Assembly: GCF_040362915.1 (NCBI RefSeq)
Contig: NZ_AP029612.1
Span: forward strand, 1,674,001 to 1,738,000
DNA length: 64,000 nucleotides
Direction: 5' to 3'
From: Sediminibacterium sp. KACHI17
Lineage (GTDB): Bacteria; Bacteroidota; Bacteroidia; Chitinophagales; Chitinophagaceae
The translations under genes were made by a program, and so were the position numbers. Below the pieces are notes generated by a model, which saw only the letters and a list, made by a program, of their open reading frames with translations, was not told the DNA's origin and did no database searches. The first letter of the stretch is position 1, and each line of letters opens with the position of its first letter. Below are positions 17,748 to 27,682 of this stretch, one piece after another.

Positions 17748-19073
17748 TTATTTCTTCATTTTGAGTCTGTCAACGATGAGTCTGCCGACACGTTGACCTA
17801 GATCTGTACTAACAATACAGGAGCTGTGATAATGAATTCCGCCATAAAACCTTGCCCAGTTGTTCTCATCCGCTGCATGTCTAAAAGACTTGAACGAACG
17901 ATTGGGTATGCCAAATTCGAGTTCAGTAGAATCAGTATAAGCAAAATTATCTCCGAATACACTTGTCAGCGCTTCTGCAGCTGCTGATGAAATGGTTGAG
18001 TGTCCACAAGTATATTCCGGGAATGCTGGTGTTTGCAAATAAGGTCGCCAGTTGGGATCAATATATTCATTGATAATCGTTTCCGGGCGTGCAGTATTGT
18101 ATTTATACTTTACATACCAAGACTGAATAAATGCGTCAAATAAAGCGATGGCTGTTTTAGCAACTGCATATACATGCGTTGGAAAATCTGCATTGGCTTT
18201 TTTACTTGCTATTCCCACAATACTCATCCAGTGACCCGGAGGTGAGAATTTTTTACTACCGAACATCACATGTCCGGTAACATTCATTTTAAACGGATTA
18301 TCATCCCAAAATTCTGCGATATGTTTCTGTTCTGGTGTTAAACTGTCTATGGCATTTTTTATGGCTATCACTTCCTGATAGTACTTACTCTTCTTATCTG
18401 ACATATTAAAAACCGGAGGCGGCGGTGGATCAAATATGCCTGCACTATCGATCACCAAAGGTCTTATTTCATGCCAATGAGGTTCTACTGCAGTGGCATA
18501 CATAGGAGGCGTAGGCACCCAACGACCAGGTATCTTTTTTACTGCATATTTTTCAGCTCCACGGGTTTCCAGATAATTATCTTTCTTACTCCATCTGATA
18601 ATATGCATACTGATACTATCGGCCAGTTTGCGTGATGCGTCTTCTATTTTTTTATTCAACCCTTTCTCTCGCGCTACCTGTAGGATACTGTCTTCATACA
18701 GTTTCATACTTCCTTCCGGAAAAGTAACCGACTCTCCTACTTTCATATACGCCATTAAAGTGGCTAACTCAATATCTGCATCCGCATCAATGGCAGAGAT
18801 ATTAGGTTTTTGAAGTCCCTTCAATTGTCCACCCAAAGAAGTATACTGATCCGGATAAGCTACTGCTATCACTTCATAAGCAGCGATCGCAGCATACGCA
18901 TAATTGCGTGATGCAACCATGGGAGGGAAATTATTTCCCATCACTACGGTATTCAATTCGTGAACAGTATGACTAAAAAGGGCAGGATCATGTAGGAAAT
19001 TCTTGTACTCATTAGACTGCTTACATGACTGAATACATATAAGTAGCACGAGCCCACCTAAAAGCTTTTTCAT
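17748..19073 (-). CDS. Vanadium haloperoxidase/PAP2-like lipoprotein with altered active site
   Basis: A 441-residue lipoprotein (lipobox IQSC, Cys17). The fold signature is visible: K-x6-RP in KYKYNTARP and the CGH version of SGH in YTCGHS. The third motif is degraded, ARFYGGIHYHSS: the usual Ser is Ala407 and the usual Asp is Ser418, while Arg408 and His414 remain. Since Arg and His are the direct ligands, vanadate binding may persist while phosphatase chemistry changes (inference). It precedes an outer-membrane protein gene by 77 bp. Confidence 0.8.
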   Translation of the reverse strand: MKKLLGGLVLLICIQSCKQSNEYKNFLHDPALFSHTVHELNTVVMGNNFPPMVASRNYAYAAIAAYEVIAVAYPDQYTSLGGQLKGLQKPNISAIDADADIELATLMAYMKVGESVTFPEGSMKLYEDSILQVAREKGLNKKIEDASRKLADSISMHIIRWSKKDNYLETRGAEKYAVKKIPGRWVPTPPMYATAVEPHWHEIRPLVIDSAGIFDPPPPPVFNMSDKKSKYYQEVIAIKNAIDSLTPEQKHIAEFWDDNPFKMNVTGHVMFGSKKFSPPGHWMSIVGIASKKANADFPTHVYAVAKTAIALFDAFIQSWYVKYKYNTARPETIINEYIDPNWRPYLQTPAFPEYTCGHSTISSAAAEALTSVFGDNFAYTDSTELEFGIPNRSFKSFRHAADENNWARFYGGIHYHSSCIVSTDLGQRVGRLIVDRLKMKK

Positions 19074-19128
19074 AAAACGGTTTATAAATAGAAACAGATA
19101 AGAAAAGTGAATGCTTAATGAACCAGCA

Positions 19129-19683
19129 TTAAGCTTGTGGCGGGCGCTCTAAACGATTTTTATAATCAGACAAATACGTGGTTTCTTGATTCACATAATG
19201 AACCTGACGCAGGTCAGCATCCCTAAACTGCCAGGAAAAAGAATGATCCCCGGTAAAGTCCAGAATAGAGAATTTCAGAACCGTATGCTGATTGGAAGAT
19301 TTTTGGGTTGTGTTTGTACTGGTGTAATCTCCGGCTAAGCGAAAAAAGTCATCGCGTGCATTTCGGATACCGATCTTTTGAATATTCGGTACACAGAGTA
19401 ATTCCAGAGAGTCTTTATAGAAACGTCTCTTTACAAAATGATAGGTCACACCATTGATATCAACTTCACCCGATGCATTTTCATATTGTTCCGAATTAGT
19501 ACCATAAGGTGTACTTGCAGGAACTTTTATGTGCAATAACATCGCTTCATCGTAGATATCTTCATAAAGATTTGCCTGAAATGCCTTGTCAGAAGCCGTT
19601 TCCATATAATTCAACAGCATTCTGTAGCCACCCAAACTAAAGAGTAGTAAACTAAGGGATACTATCGTAGCAAGTCTTTTCAA
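19129..19683 (-). CDS. Membrane-anchored protein of unknown function
   Basis: A 184-residue protein opening with a hydrophobic helix (LATIVSLSLLLFSLGGYRMLL), probably an uncleaved anchor, followed by a periplasmic part with beta-like segments (GEVDINGVTYHFVKRRFYKDSLELLCVPN). The start is TTG at 19683; no suitable ATG lies upstream and the next Met falls at the end of the helix. It is the second gene after GH65 (20 bp away) and precedes a haloperoxidase-like gene, so it is part of that operon. The family is not recognised. Confidence 0.65.
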   Translation of the reverse strand: MKRLATIVSLSLLLFSLGGYRMLLNYMETASDKAFQANLYEDIYDEAMLLHIKVPASTPYGTNSEQYENASGEVDINGVTYHFVKRRFYKDSLELLCVPNIQKIGIRNARDDFFRLAGDYTSTNTTQKSSNQHTVLKFSILDFTGDHSFSWQFRDADLRQVHYVNQETTYLSDYKNRLERPPQA

Positions 19684-19703
19684 CTCACTAAAAATAATTG
19701 TTT

Positions 19704-21737
19704 TTACTGAACCACCAAGGTTTTTTTGTCGGGCCCGATACCAGTAAGTGTTAGTTTTTTCCAGTGCTTAGGTAATACAGATTTAACCTGTGTTATCCCC
19801 TTGGAAGTGATGTCGATTCCCCCAAAACCCATGAGTACACTCTGCAAAATGCCTCCGGCACCTGTTGCAAAATATGGATTGGTTCCCCCTTTGGTTTCTG
19901 CAATGACCCTGAATGGAGGATTGAGATTCGGCTCATATGATTCCTTGAAAAATTTCAATGCCTTATCGCCATTACCAAGTCTGGCATAGAGTAAAGTGAA
20001 TATAGCCTGCGTCATCGCCGGCGTACCTTCATTAGGAACCCTAGTTTCATAATATTCGAGGTCTTTTAATACTTGTTTGGGATCTGACACTTCTTTTAAC
20101 GGATAGGCTAACAGATTCACATCCCCTTGCTTGATCCCTTCTCCCTGATAAGTAGCATGTTCTCGGGTAACACCATTCTCCATTTTCAGAATAGGGATAT
20201 TCTGTGCTACATGAAGCCAGTCAGCATCTGCTTTAACACCTATCAATGCCGCAGCTTCTGTGGCATAGTTCAATACCGCTTTTGCAGCTGCATTGGTCCA
20301 TGCATTGTTGTCTACATTCTCAGCCCATTCATCTGCGGCCACTACATTTTTGATATCATATTTACCCGGACCATTCCGTTCTACCCTACTCGCCCAGAAA
20401 TCGGCGGTTTCTTTTAAGATAGGCCAGCCTCTTTCTTTCAACCACTCTTTATCCTGTGTCACACAATAATAGTTCCATGCAGCGATCCCCACACAAGCTG
20501 TGATATGGTGTTCAAAAGGACCACTCAATGCCCACACAGGTGTTTCCTCTACGCCGGTAGCAGCACTTTCCCAAGGGAACATAGCGCCTTTATAACCATG
20601 ACTGAATGCATTCTTTTTTGCGGCAGCCAATCGATTGAAACGATATTCGACCATACTCTTTGCCATGGCAGGTTGCAACACCAATAATGCCGGATACATC
20701 CATAATTCCGTATCCCAGAATACATGTCCATTATAACCCAGGCCACTTAATCCCATAGGAGAAGGACTATAATCAGTTCCTTCACGTACAAAGGAATACA
20801 AGTGATACATCATACTATGAATATCCTGTTGCGCTTGTGGATCACCATCGATCTGGATATCACTTTTCCAAAGCTCTTCCCAGGATTTTCCATGAAATGA
20901 CAATAATCGATCACGACCTTCCAGTTTTGCAAAAATGGTCATACGCTCTGCCTCATTCAATGGATCATCATGATGTGCACTGGTGATAGAAGACCCTGCA
21001 ACCGAATAGCTATAGGTATTTCCGGCCTTCAGTGTTTTATTGAATTTCATCAGATGCATGTTATTATCCCACATTTCATGTATCACACGCGGCTCTTCTT
21101 CATGCTTTTCAGAAAAAAGAAAAGTATTGGATGCACACATCAGTAGTTTACCAGTCGGACTTTTTGCTGATGAAGTAAGCAGGCTGATGGTCACATGCGG
21201 GCGATCGATTTCATTGTAATAATTCTGAACATCTTTCAAAGCATCAGGAGCTTCCATTACACTTGCGGCATTGACAAGTATATCTTTTTTAGCTTGTATG
21301 GTAACATCCATTAATACCGTAAATGGAAGATGACGCAAAGAATAATAAGAATAGGTGATCGTAGCTTTATCCATGTAATCGAAGGAACAGGTAAATGACG
21401 CTTTTCTCATATCCAGTTCCTGTTTCATGTTACGTACTTCGGATCCGGTGATATTTCTACCATCAATCCCTAACTGCATGTTCAATAAATTGAAACTTCG
21501 CAGAAAATTACTAACCCTTCCACGACCATATTGATCATACGCACCTGCCAGAACGACCTCTTTTACTTTAAAAGGTTCAGGAGACGATACAATACCAATC
21601 ATACCGTTTGCGACGGTAACTCCATAGTAGTTGGATGGATTGACAGAAGGGACTGTAAGTTTCCATGGATCCTGCGATTTTACTGGTGAGATTCCAATAA
21701 AAAAGATTAGCAGGTAAAACAAGTGCAATCGTTTCAT
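19704..21737 (-). CDS. Glycoside hydrolase family 65 protein (ATH1/kojibiose hydrolase-like)
   Basis: A 677-residue protein with a signal peptide (FFIGISPVKSQ), so periplasmic or outer. It has an N-terminal beta-sandwich and, from about residue 300, an (alpha/alpha)6 barrel. GHVFWDTELWMYPALL (about 337-352) is the family hallmark. The proposed general acid is Glu470 in AADEWAENVDNNAW. Length and motif positions suit the hydrolytic GH65 branch (acid trehalase, glucosyl-galactosyl-hydroxylysine glucosidase, and a Flavobacterium johnsoniae kojibiose hydrolase of similar size) more than the cytosolic phosphorylases. It would release glucose from alpha-glucosides with inversion. It leads the minus-strand operon of the haloperoxidase locus. 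Confidence 0.85.
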   Translation of the reverse strand: MKRLHLFYLLIFFIGISPVKSQDPWKLTVPSVNPSNYYGVTVANGMIGIVSSPEPFKVKEVVLAGAYDQYGRGRVSNFLRSFNLLNMQLGIDGRNITGSEVRNMKQELDMRKASFTCSFDYMDKATITYSYYSLRHLPFTVLMDVTIQAKKDILVNAASVMEAPDALKDVQNYYNEIDRPHVTISLLTSSAKSPTGKLLMCASNTFLFSEKHEEEPRVIHEMWDNNMHLMKFNKTLKAGNTYSYSVAGSSITSAHHDDPLNEAERMTIFAKLEGRDRLLSFHGKSWEELWKSDIQIDGDPQAQQDIHSMMYHLYSFVREGTDYSPSPMGLSGLGYNGHVFWDTELWMYPALLVLQPAMAKSMVEYRFNRLAAAKKNAFSHGYKGAMFPWESAATGVEETPVWALSGPFEHHITACVGIAAWNYYCVTQDKEWLKERGWPILKETADFWASRVERNGPGKYDIKNVVAADEWAENVDNNAWTNAAAKAVLNYATEAAALIGVKADADWLHVAQNIPILKMENGVTREHATYQGEGIKQGDVNLLAYPLKEVSDPKQVLKDLEYYETRVPNEGTPAMTQAIFTLLYARLGNGDKALKFFKESYEPNLNPPFRVIAETKGGTNPYFATGAGGILQSVLMGFGGIDITSKGITQVKSVLPKHWKKLTLTGIGPDKKTLVVQ

Positions 21738-21790
21738 AATGCTTATTTTGCAAGTACTGACGTCTGCTCAAATTTATTCTAAAACCCTGT
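21738..21790. promoter_or_regulatory. Short divergent control region between two operons
   Basis: Only 53 bp separate the GH65 ATG (minus) from the FG-GAP/UnbV ATG (plus). Both operons must share this space or use promoters inside the opposite gene. TATTTTG occurs on the plus strand. No clear palindrome was seen. Confidence 0.4.
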
Positions 21791-24700
21791 ATGAAATATA
21801 TTTTTATTATCGCAATCGTTTGCGTCTTTGGTTTAGCTTGTTCCAGATCATCCAAACTGCTGGAAGAGGTTGATCCTGAAAAATCAGGATTAAAATTTTC
21901 AAATACAATCATTGAAAATCAGGAACTGAATGTCCTGAATTATGAATACATCTACAACGGTGGCGGCGTAGGCATCGGAGACTTCAATAATGACAGCTTA
22001 CCCGATATCTATTTCACTGGAAACAGAACTGCCAATAAACTTTTTCTCAATAAAGGCCATCTGAAATTTGAGGATATTACTGAGCAGGCCGGCGTCATTG
22101 GAAATGGAAAATGGAGTAAAGGGGCAAGCATTGTTGATATCAACAATGATGGACTCTCGGATATTTATGTTTGTGCAGCCGTATTAGCTGATAGCAATGC
22201 AAGACGTAATCTCCTGTATGTAAATCAAGGAGTGAATAAAAATACCGGCATCCCTGTATTTAAAGAAATGGCAAAAGAATATGGGTTAGATGATATGTCG
22301 AATACCCATATGGCTGCTTTTTTTGATTATGATAATGATGGGGATCTGGATGTTTATCTATTGGTCAACGACCTCGATGGCACTTATCCCAATGAATTTC
22401 GCCCCATACGTAAAGACGGAAGCTGGCCCAATACAGACAAACTATTGGAGAACCGGTTTGATTCAAGCCTTCATCATCCCGTGTACACAGACGTTTCCGC
22501 TAAAGCCGGTATCCTGATCGAAGGTCATGGCTTGGGTATAAGTATTGCCGATATCAACCAAGATGGATGGAAAGATATTTATATCAGTAATGATTACTTA
22601 TCAAATAATATTCTTTACATCAATAACAAAAACGGAACATTCTCTGATCAATGTGCGACTTACCTGAAACATACGAGTAAAAATGCGATGGGGAATGATA
22701 TCGCTGATATCAACAACGATGGCTTCGCTGATATCATTGAAACAGATATGATGCCTGCTGATAACTACCGACAGAAAATGATGCATTCGGATATCAGCTA
22801 TCAGACTTTTCAAAACAGTGATCGCTATGGATACATGTATCAGTATCCGAGAAATACTTTACAACTGAATCAAGGAACGATCTCAACGAATATTGATTCC
22901 TTACACAGACCCGCATTTAGCGAGATCGCTTATTTCAGTGGAGTAGCGCATACTGACTGGAGTTGGGCCCCTCTACTTTTTGATGTCAACAATGATGGAT
23001 GGAGAGATCTGTTTGTCACCAATGGACTACCCAAAGACATGTCTGATAAAGATTTCATGTCGTATAGAACTAACGCTGTTGCCAATGCACCTCTAGAAGA
23101 AGTGCTGAAACAATTGCCGGTTGTAAAGATCAGCAACTACGTTTTTCAGAATAATGGAGACTTGAGTTTTACTGACCGAACCAAAGAATGGGGTATTGAT
23201 TTCCCTACTTTCTCAGCGGGTATGGCCTATGCTGATCTTGATAAAGATGGCGACCTGGATGTTGTGATCAACAATACCAATATGCCTGCGACCTTATTGG
23301 AGAATAAGGAACGTCAGCAAAAAGAATCCTCCAACTTCATTCGTATTGGCTTAGCTGGTACCGCTCAAAATATTTCCGGACTGGGTGCCTGGGTGCATGT
23401 CTATGCAAAAGGGATGCATCAGGTAACCGAACATTCTCCTTATCGTGGTTATTTGTCTACTACAGAAAATATCCTGCATTTTGGAATTGGCACAAATACA
23501 ATGATCGATTCTATTCGCGTGATATGGCCGGATGGAAGATCGGAACGTAAAACAAATGTATCTGCTAATCAAACGATCCTCTTCTCTGCAAAAAATGCCA
23601 CAGTTTATCAGCAACCAATACCAACAATAAACAGACCATTGTTAGAGGATATCACTGCTATAAGTGGAGTAGATTATGGATTTTCAGAAGTTGATTTTAT
23701 TGACTTTGATATTCAACGTTTGTTACTACATAAACTCACACAGTATGGTCCTTCTCTTGCAGCAGGTGACCTGAATGGAGATGGGAAAGATGATCTGGTG
23801 GTCGGAGGTGGTTCTCCGTTTCATGCTTCTACTTTTATACAAGGAGCAAATGGTCGTTTTACCAGGAACTATTTACCTGGATATAAAAGTCCACAATACC
23901 AGGATGATGCAGGCATCAACTTAATAGATGCAGACAGTGATGGTGATCTGGATATTTTTATTGTTTCTGGTGGTGCAGAAAACCAGCCGCAAACAAAAGC
24001 TTATACCGATCATTTCTATCTCAATGATGGCAAAGGAAATTTTACTGAACTGACCGCTGACTTTACCAATAATCGCACAACAAAAAGTTGTATCAGTGCT
24101 TTTGATTATGATCAGGATAATGACCTGGATCTGTTTATTGGTGGCAGGGTAATACCTGGAAGATATCCTATGCCTACCAATAGTTTTATTTACAGGAATG
24201 ATTCAAAAAATGGGAAAATAGTATTCACCGATGTCACTTCCAAAGTAGCACCTGATCTCTTGAATATTGGAATGATCACTGCTGCATTATGGACCGATGC
24301 AGATGCAGATGGCAAAACCGATCTTTTATTAACTACTGATTGGGGAAGCATACAGCTTTTGAAAAATAGCGGTAATACATTTAAGAAAACAGCAACTTCT
24401 TTGACAAATTTTACCGGATGGTGGAATAGTCTTATAGCAGCTGATATGGATAATGATGGTGATATAGATTATGTTGCCGGTAATTATGGACTGAATGGTT
24501 TTCTACAAGCTTCTGATCAGCATCCACTAAAAGTATATGCCAAAGACTTTGATAACAACTCCAGCTTAGATGTGGTATTCAGTCATTGGTTACCGGGCTC
24601 TATTTACGGTGAGAAAAAAGAATATCCTGTAGCAGGAAGAGATTTGATCTTAAGAGAAATGAGTGTTTTGAAAGAACGTTTCCCGAATTATGCAGGATAT

Positions 24701-25339
24701 GCCAAAACAGAAATGAGTCAATTATTCCCGCCGGAAATAGCTAAGGACGCATATCAACTAAGCGCCAATTATTTACAAAGCTGTTGGATCGAGAATAAAG
24801 GATCTTTGAACTTTGAGGTACATGCACTGCCAGCCCCTGCTCAAATGGGACCTATATATGGAATCATTGCACGTGATCTTAATATGGATGGCAGAACGGA
24901 TTTGATCTTTACCGGTAATGAATATTCAATGGCTCCCTACCTCGGAAGACAAGATGCGCTGAATGGTTTGGTGTTACTCAATAAGAAAAACAATGAGTTT
25001 GAATCCATGTCGATTGCAGCATCAGGTTTTTATACTCCTGCCAATGGCAGAGGGTTGGTTGAACTGGTAATACAAGATCGTTTAAGCGTGGTAGCCGGAC
25101 AAAATAGAGATCTGTTGAAGATATTCAGTTTGGCCAAAGACAGTGCTTCATTTGTAAAAACAACACCTGCTGAAACACATGCGATCGTTTATTTAAAAGA
25201 CGGTACAAAAAGAAAAGAAGAATTCAGTTCGGGTCATGGATTCCTTTCACAATCGGTCAACTTTATTCATTTGAATTCATCGGTGGCTTCAGTTGAAATA
25301 TTTACAGGCAATAAAAAAAGCAGAACAGTTAAACCCTGA
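21791..25339 (+). CDS. FG-GAP/VCBS double-propeller lipoprotein with ASPIC/UnbV domain (paralogue 1)
   Basis: A 1182-residue lipoprotein (lipobox GLAC, Cys17). Seven D-x-N/D-x-D-G-x-x-D calcium-type repeats can be counted in the first half (from DFNNDSLPD to DLDKDGDLD). An ASPIC/UnbV domain follows (GAWVHVYAKG ... IRVIWPDGRSE, about 530-600). Seven more repeats lie in the second half (DLNGDGKDD to DLNMDGRTD). This suggests two seven-bladed propellers, like CRTAC1/UnbV proteins. The function is unknown; such proteins are thought to bind surface ligands. The next gene, a haloperoxidase-like lipoprotein, starts 5 bp later, so they are coupled. Confidence 0.88.
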   Translation: MKYIFIIAIVCVFGLACSRSSKLLEEVDPEKSGLKFSNTIIENQELNVLNYEYIYNGGGVGIGDFNNDSLPDIYFTGNRTANKLFLNKGHLKFEDITEQAGVIGNGKWSKGASIVDINNDGLSDIYVCAAVLADSNARRNLLYVNQGVNKNTGIPVFKEMAKEYGLDDMSNTHMAAFFDYDNDGDLDVYLLVNDLDGTYPNEFRPIRKDGSWPNTDKLLENRFDSSLHHPVYTDVSAKAGILIEGHGLGISIADINQDGWKDIYISNDYLSNNILYINNKNGTFSDQCATYLKHTSKNAMGNDIADINNDGFADIIETDMMPADNYRQKMMHSDISYQTFQNSDRYGYMYQYPRNTLQLNQGTISTNIDSLHRPAFSEIAYFSGVAHTDWSWAPLLFDVNNDGWRDLFVTNGLPKDMSDKDFMSYRTNAVANAPLEEVLKQLPVVKISNYVFQNNGDLSFTDRTKEWGIDFPTFSAGMAYADLDKDGDLDVVINNTNMPATLLENKERQQKESSNFIRIGLAGTAQNISGLGAWVHVYAKGMHQVTEHSPYRGYLSTTENILHFGIGTNTMIDSIRVIWPDGRSERKTNVSANQTILFSAKNATVYQQPIPTINRPLLEDITAISGVDYGFSEVDFIDFDIQRLLLHKLTQYGPSLAAGDLNGDGKDDLVVGGGSPFHASTFIQGANGRFTRNYLPGYKSPQYQDDAGINLIDADSDGDLDIFIVSGGAENQPQTKAYTDHFYLNDGKGNFTELTADFTNNRTTKSCISAFDYDQDNDLDLFIGGRVIPGRYPMPTNSFIYRNDSKNGKIVFTDVTSKVAPDLLNIGMITAALWTDADADGKTDLLLTTDWGSIQLLKNSGNTFKKTATSLTNFTGWWNSLIAADMDNDGDIDYVAGNYGLNGFLQASDQHPLKVYAKDFDNNSSLDVVFSHWLPGSIYGEKKEYPVAGRDLILREMSVLKERFPNYAGYAKTEMSQLFPPEIAKDAYQLSANYLQSCWIENKGSLNFEVHALPAPAQMGPIYGIIARDLNMDGRTDLIFTGNEYSMAPYLGRQDALNGLVLLNKKNNEFESMSIAASGFYTPANGRGLVELVIQDRLSVVAGQNRDLLKIFSLAKDSASFVKTTPAETHAIVYLKDGTKRKEEFSSGHGFLSQSVNFIHLNSSVASVEIFTGNKKSRTVKP

Positions 25340-25344
25340 TCTTT

Positions 25345-26664
25345 ATGAAAAGTCGTTATCGGTTTTGGGCCCCCTTTTTGCTGATCGCAGCTGTTATCAG
25401 CAGTTGTAGTTCTTCTAAAGAAAAAGACCATTCAAAGCTTCATGAGCTTCAGTATGAGTGTGTGCAGCGGCTCACCGATGTGATTGTTTATGATATTGTG
25501 AATCCGCCTGTCGCCAGCAGAATGTATGCATACAGTAATCTCGCATATTATGAAGCACTTCGACCAACAAACTCTACCTATTCAAGTTTATTGCCAAAAC
25601 TGCATGGCTTTACGGAACTCGCTTCTCCTGATACCACACAGCGACATGATTTCAGGCTATCGGCGGTGATCGCATTCATGAAAGTGGCAGAAGCATTGGT
25701 CTTTTCAAAAGACAGTATCAAAACAGGGAGAGAAGTATTGGTAGATCACTTCAGTGATCTGGATAAAGAAGTGTATACTAATTCTGTTGTCTGGGGAGAA
25801 GCAGTGGCAGATCATATTTTGAAGAGAGCATCTAAAGATGGATATAAGCTTACCCGAGGCATGCCAAAATTTAGTGTATTGAAAGAAACCGGAATATGGC
25901 AGCAAACACCTCCTGATTATGAAGAAGCAGTTGAACCCAACTGGCGATTGATCCAACCGCTATTATTGGACTCTGCGTCACAGTTCAAACCTGTGAGACC
26001 CCCTGCTTACAGCATCAATCCATCTAGTCAGTATTATAAAGAAGTGAAGGAAGTATATGACCTGAGTAAAAATCTTACGGATGAACAAAAACTGATCGCG
26101 CGTTTTTGGGACGACAATCCCTTTGTATCGGAACACAAAGGACATTTGACCTATGCCAATAAAAAGATGACGCCAGTAGGTCACTGGATGTGCATTACAG
26201 GGCTTTTGGGCAGTCAATCAAAGAAGTCTACCCTTGAGATCGCAAGAGTATATGCATTAACTGCTGCTGCTATTTTTGATGGTTTTATCTCAACCTGGGA
26301 GGAGAAATATACCAGTAAAACTGTACGCCCTGTAACGGTTATACGTGAACATATTGCTTCTGAATGGAATTCACTCTTACAAACACCTCCTTTTCCGGAA
26401 TATACCAGTGGGCATAGCGTGATCTCTGCTGCAGCAGCAACTGTTCTTTCAGCCGTTTTTGGCAATAACACTGCTTTCCGAGATACCACTGAATTACCCT
26501 ATCTTGGATTGGAAAGAAATTTCACTTCACTAAGTGCTGCTTCTGATGAAGTAAGCATGAGCAGGATGTACGGAGGAATCCACTATCGTTCTGCTGTTAT
26601 GAATGGACAAAAACAAGGGCAACAAATTGGAGATTATTTTAACCGTACTTTTTACAATAAATAA
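25345..26664 (+). CDS. Vanadium haloperoxidase/PAP2-like lipoprotein, one signature residue lost
   Basis: A 439-residue lipoprotein (lipobox VISSC, Cys21). K-x6-RP is present in KYTSKTVRP, SGH in YTSGHS, and the last motif is SRMYGGIHYRSA, where Ser406, Arg407 and His413 are kept but the final Asp is Ala417. It resembles the 441-residue paralogue at 17.7 kb along its whole length (shared ARPxTxI/VRPVTVI, FWDDNPF, GHWM), so the two are recent relatives. It follows the FG-GAP/UnbV gene by 5 bp and is surely cotranscribed. The enzymatic activity is uncertain. Confidence 0.82.
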   Translation: MKSRYRFWAPFLLIAAVISSCSSSKEKDHSKLHELQYECVQRLTDVIVYDIVNPPVASRMYAYSNLAYYEALRPTNSTYSSLLPKLHGFTELASPDTTQRHDFRLSAVIAFMKVAEALVFSKDSIKTGREVLVDHFSDLDKEVYTNSVVWGEAVADHILKRASKDGYKLTRGMPKFSVLKETGIWQQTPPDYEEAVEPNWRLIQPLLLDSASQFKPVRPPAYSINPSSQYYKEVKEVYDLSKNLTDEQKLIARFWDDNPFVSEHKGHLTYANKKMTPVGHWMCITGLLGSQSKKSTLEIARVYALTAAAIFDGFISTWEEKYTSKTVRPVTVIREHIASEWNSLLQTPPFPEYTSGHSVISAAAATVLSAVFGNNTAFRDTTELPYLGLERNFTSLSAASDEVSMSRMYGGIHYRSAVMNGQKQGQQIGDYFNRTFYNK

Positions 26665-26747
26665 TTACCATTCCACGGAGAACAGTCTCTACTTAATTTT
26701 GTTGTAACCTGATCAGTATTTTTATTTAGTAAAAATTGAGCGTTATT

Positions 26748-27677
26748 ATGAAGCGTTTTTTGTACGGAGTTATTGTATTAGTGGTTTTAGTAGTGGGCAT
26801 TGGCTTTTTCTTACCATCCAATCGATTAAAGAGTTTCACTGGAAATGCTACCATACCTTTTGATGGAATTTCAAGGGTTATTGTAAACAAACAATACTGG
26901 GAAAAATGGTGGCCCGGCAACGTTAAAAATGATAGCACTTTGGCATTTGGAGATACAGAACTACATATCGATATGCTATTGCTCAATGGCTTCAAAGCAA
27001 GTGTATTGAATGAAAGCATACCAACATCTGTTGAGTTGCAAACCATTGCTACTTACAATGCGGAAACTGCTTTAACATTAAACGTACAGTTTAATTTTTC
27101 AACAAATCCATTGACCAAACTATATCAGTACCTATCGTATTCTTCCCAACAAAAACAATACGAAGAACTGTTCAAGAATTTAACCCTTTCTTTTTCGAAT
27201 GTAAAAAGGGTATATGGGTTTGATATACGAATGGAAAAAGTACCTAATGCTTATTATGTATCAATAAAAAACTATCTAAACCATTATCCTACGATAGAGG
27301 AAGTTTATGCGAGTATTGAGGAAGCTAAAAATTTTATCCTATCCCAAAAAAGCAAGGTTGTAAATTATCCGATTTTCAATGTTTTTAAAGAAGGTGAAAA
27401 TCAATATCTTTTGATGGTAGCTGTAGCATCTGATCGTGAAATTCCTTCTCAGGGAAAGTTTTTACAGAAAAATATGATGCTCGGCAATATTGTAGTTGCT
27501 GAAGTACAAGGTGGAAACAGTACGATCGAAAAATGTAAAGAAGCCGTTCAATTTTATGTGAATGACTTCAGAAAAATATCTCCTGCAATCGCTTTTGAAA
27601 GATTGATCACTAACAGATTACAGGAAAAGGACAGTTCAAAATGGATCACTACTGTGAATTATCCTGTTTTCCAATAA
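26748..27677 (+). CDS. Membrane-anchored SRPBCC/GyrI-like protein of unknown role
   Basis: A TTG at 26736 is possible, but the ATG at 26748 gives MKRFLYGVIVLVVLVVGIGFF, an N-terminal membrane helix, and 309 residues. The body has an SRPBCC-like layout (VNKQYWEKWWPGN near the start) followed by a possible GyrI-like second domain (VYGFDIRMEKVPNAYYV). Proteins of this layout are common in Bacteroidota without a known function. It ends only 5 bp from the convergent stop of the next FG-GAP gene. Confidence 0.6.
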   Translation: MKRFLYGVIVLVVLVVGIGFFLPSNRLKSFTGNATIPFDGISRVIVNKQYWEKWWPGNVKNDSTLAFGDTELHIDMLLLNGFKASVLNESIPTSVELQTIATYNAETALTLNVQFNFSTNPLTKLYQYLSYSSQQKQYEELFKNLTLSFSNVKRVYGFDIRMEKVPNAYYVSIKNYLNHYPTIEEVYASIEEAKNFILSQKSKVVNYPIFNVFKEGENQYLLMVAVASDREIPSQGKFLQKNMMLGNIVVAEVQGGNSTIEKCKEAVQFYVNDFRKISPAIAFERLITNRLQEKDSSKWITTVNYPVFQ

Positions 27678-27682
27678 AGCAA

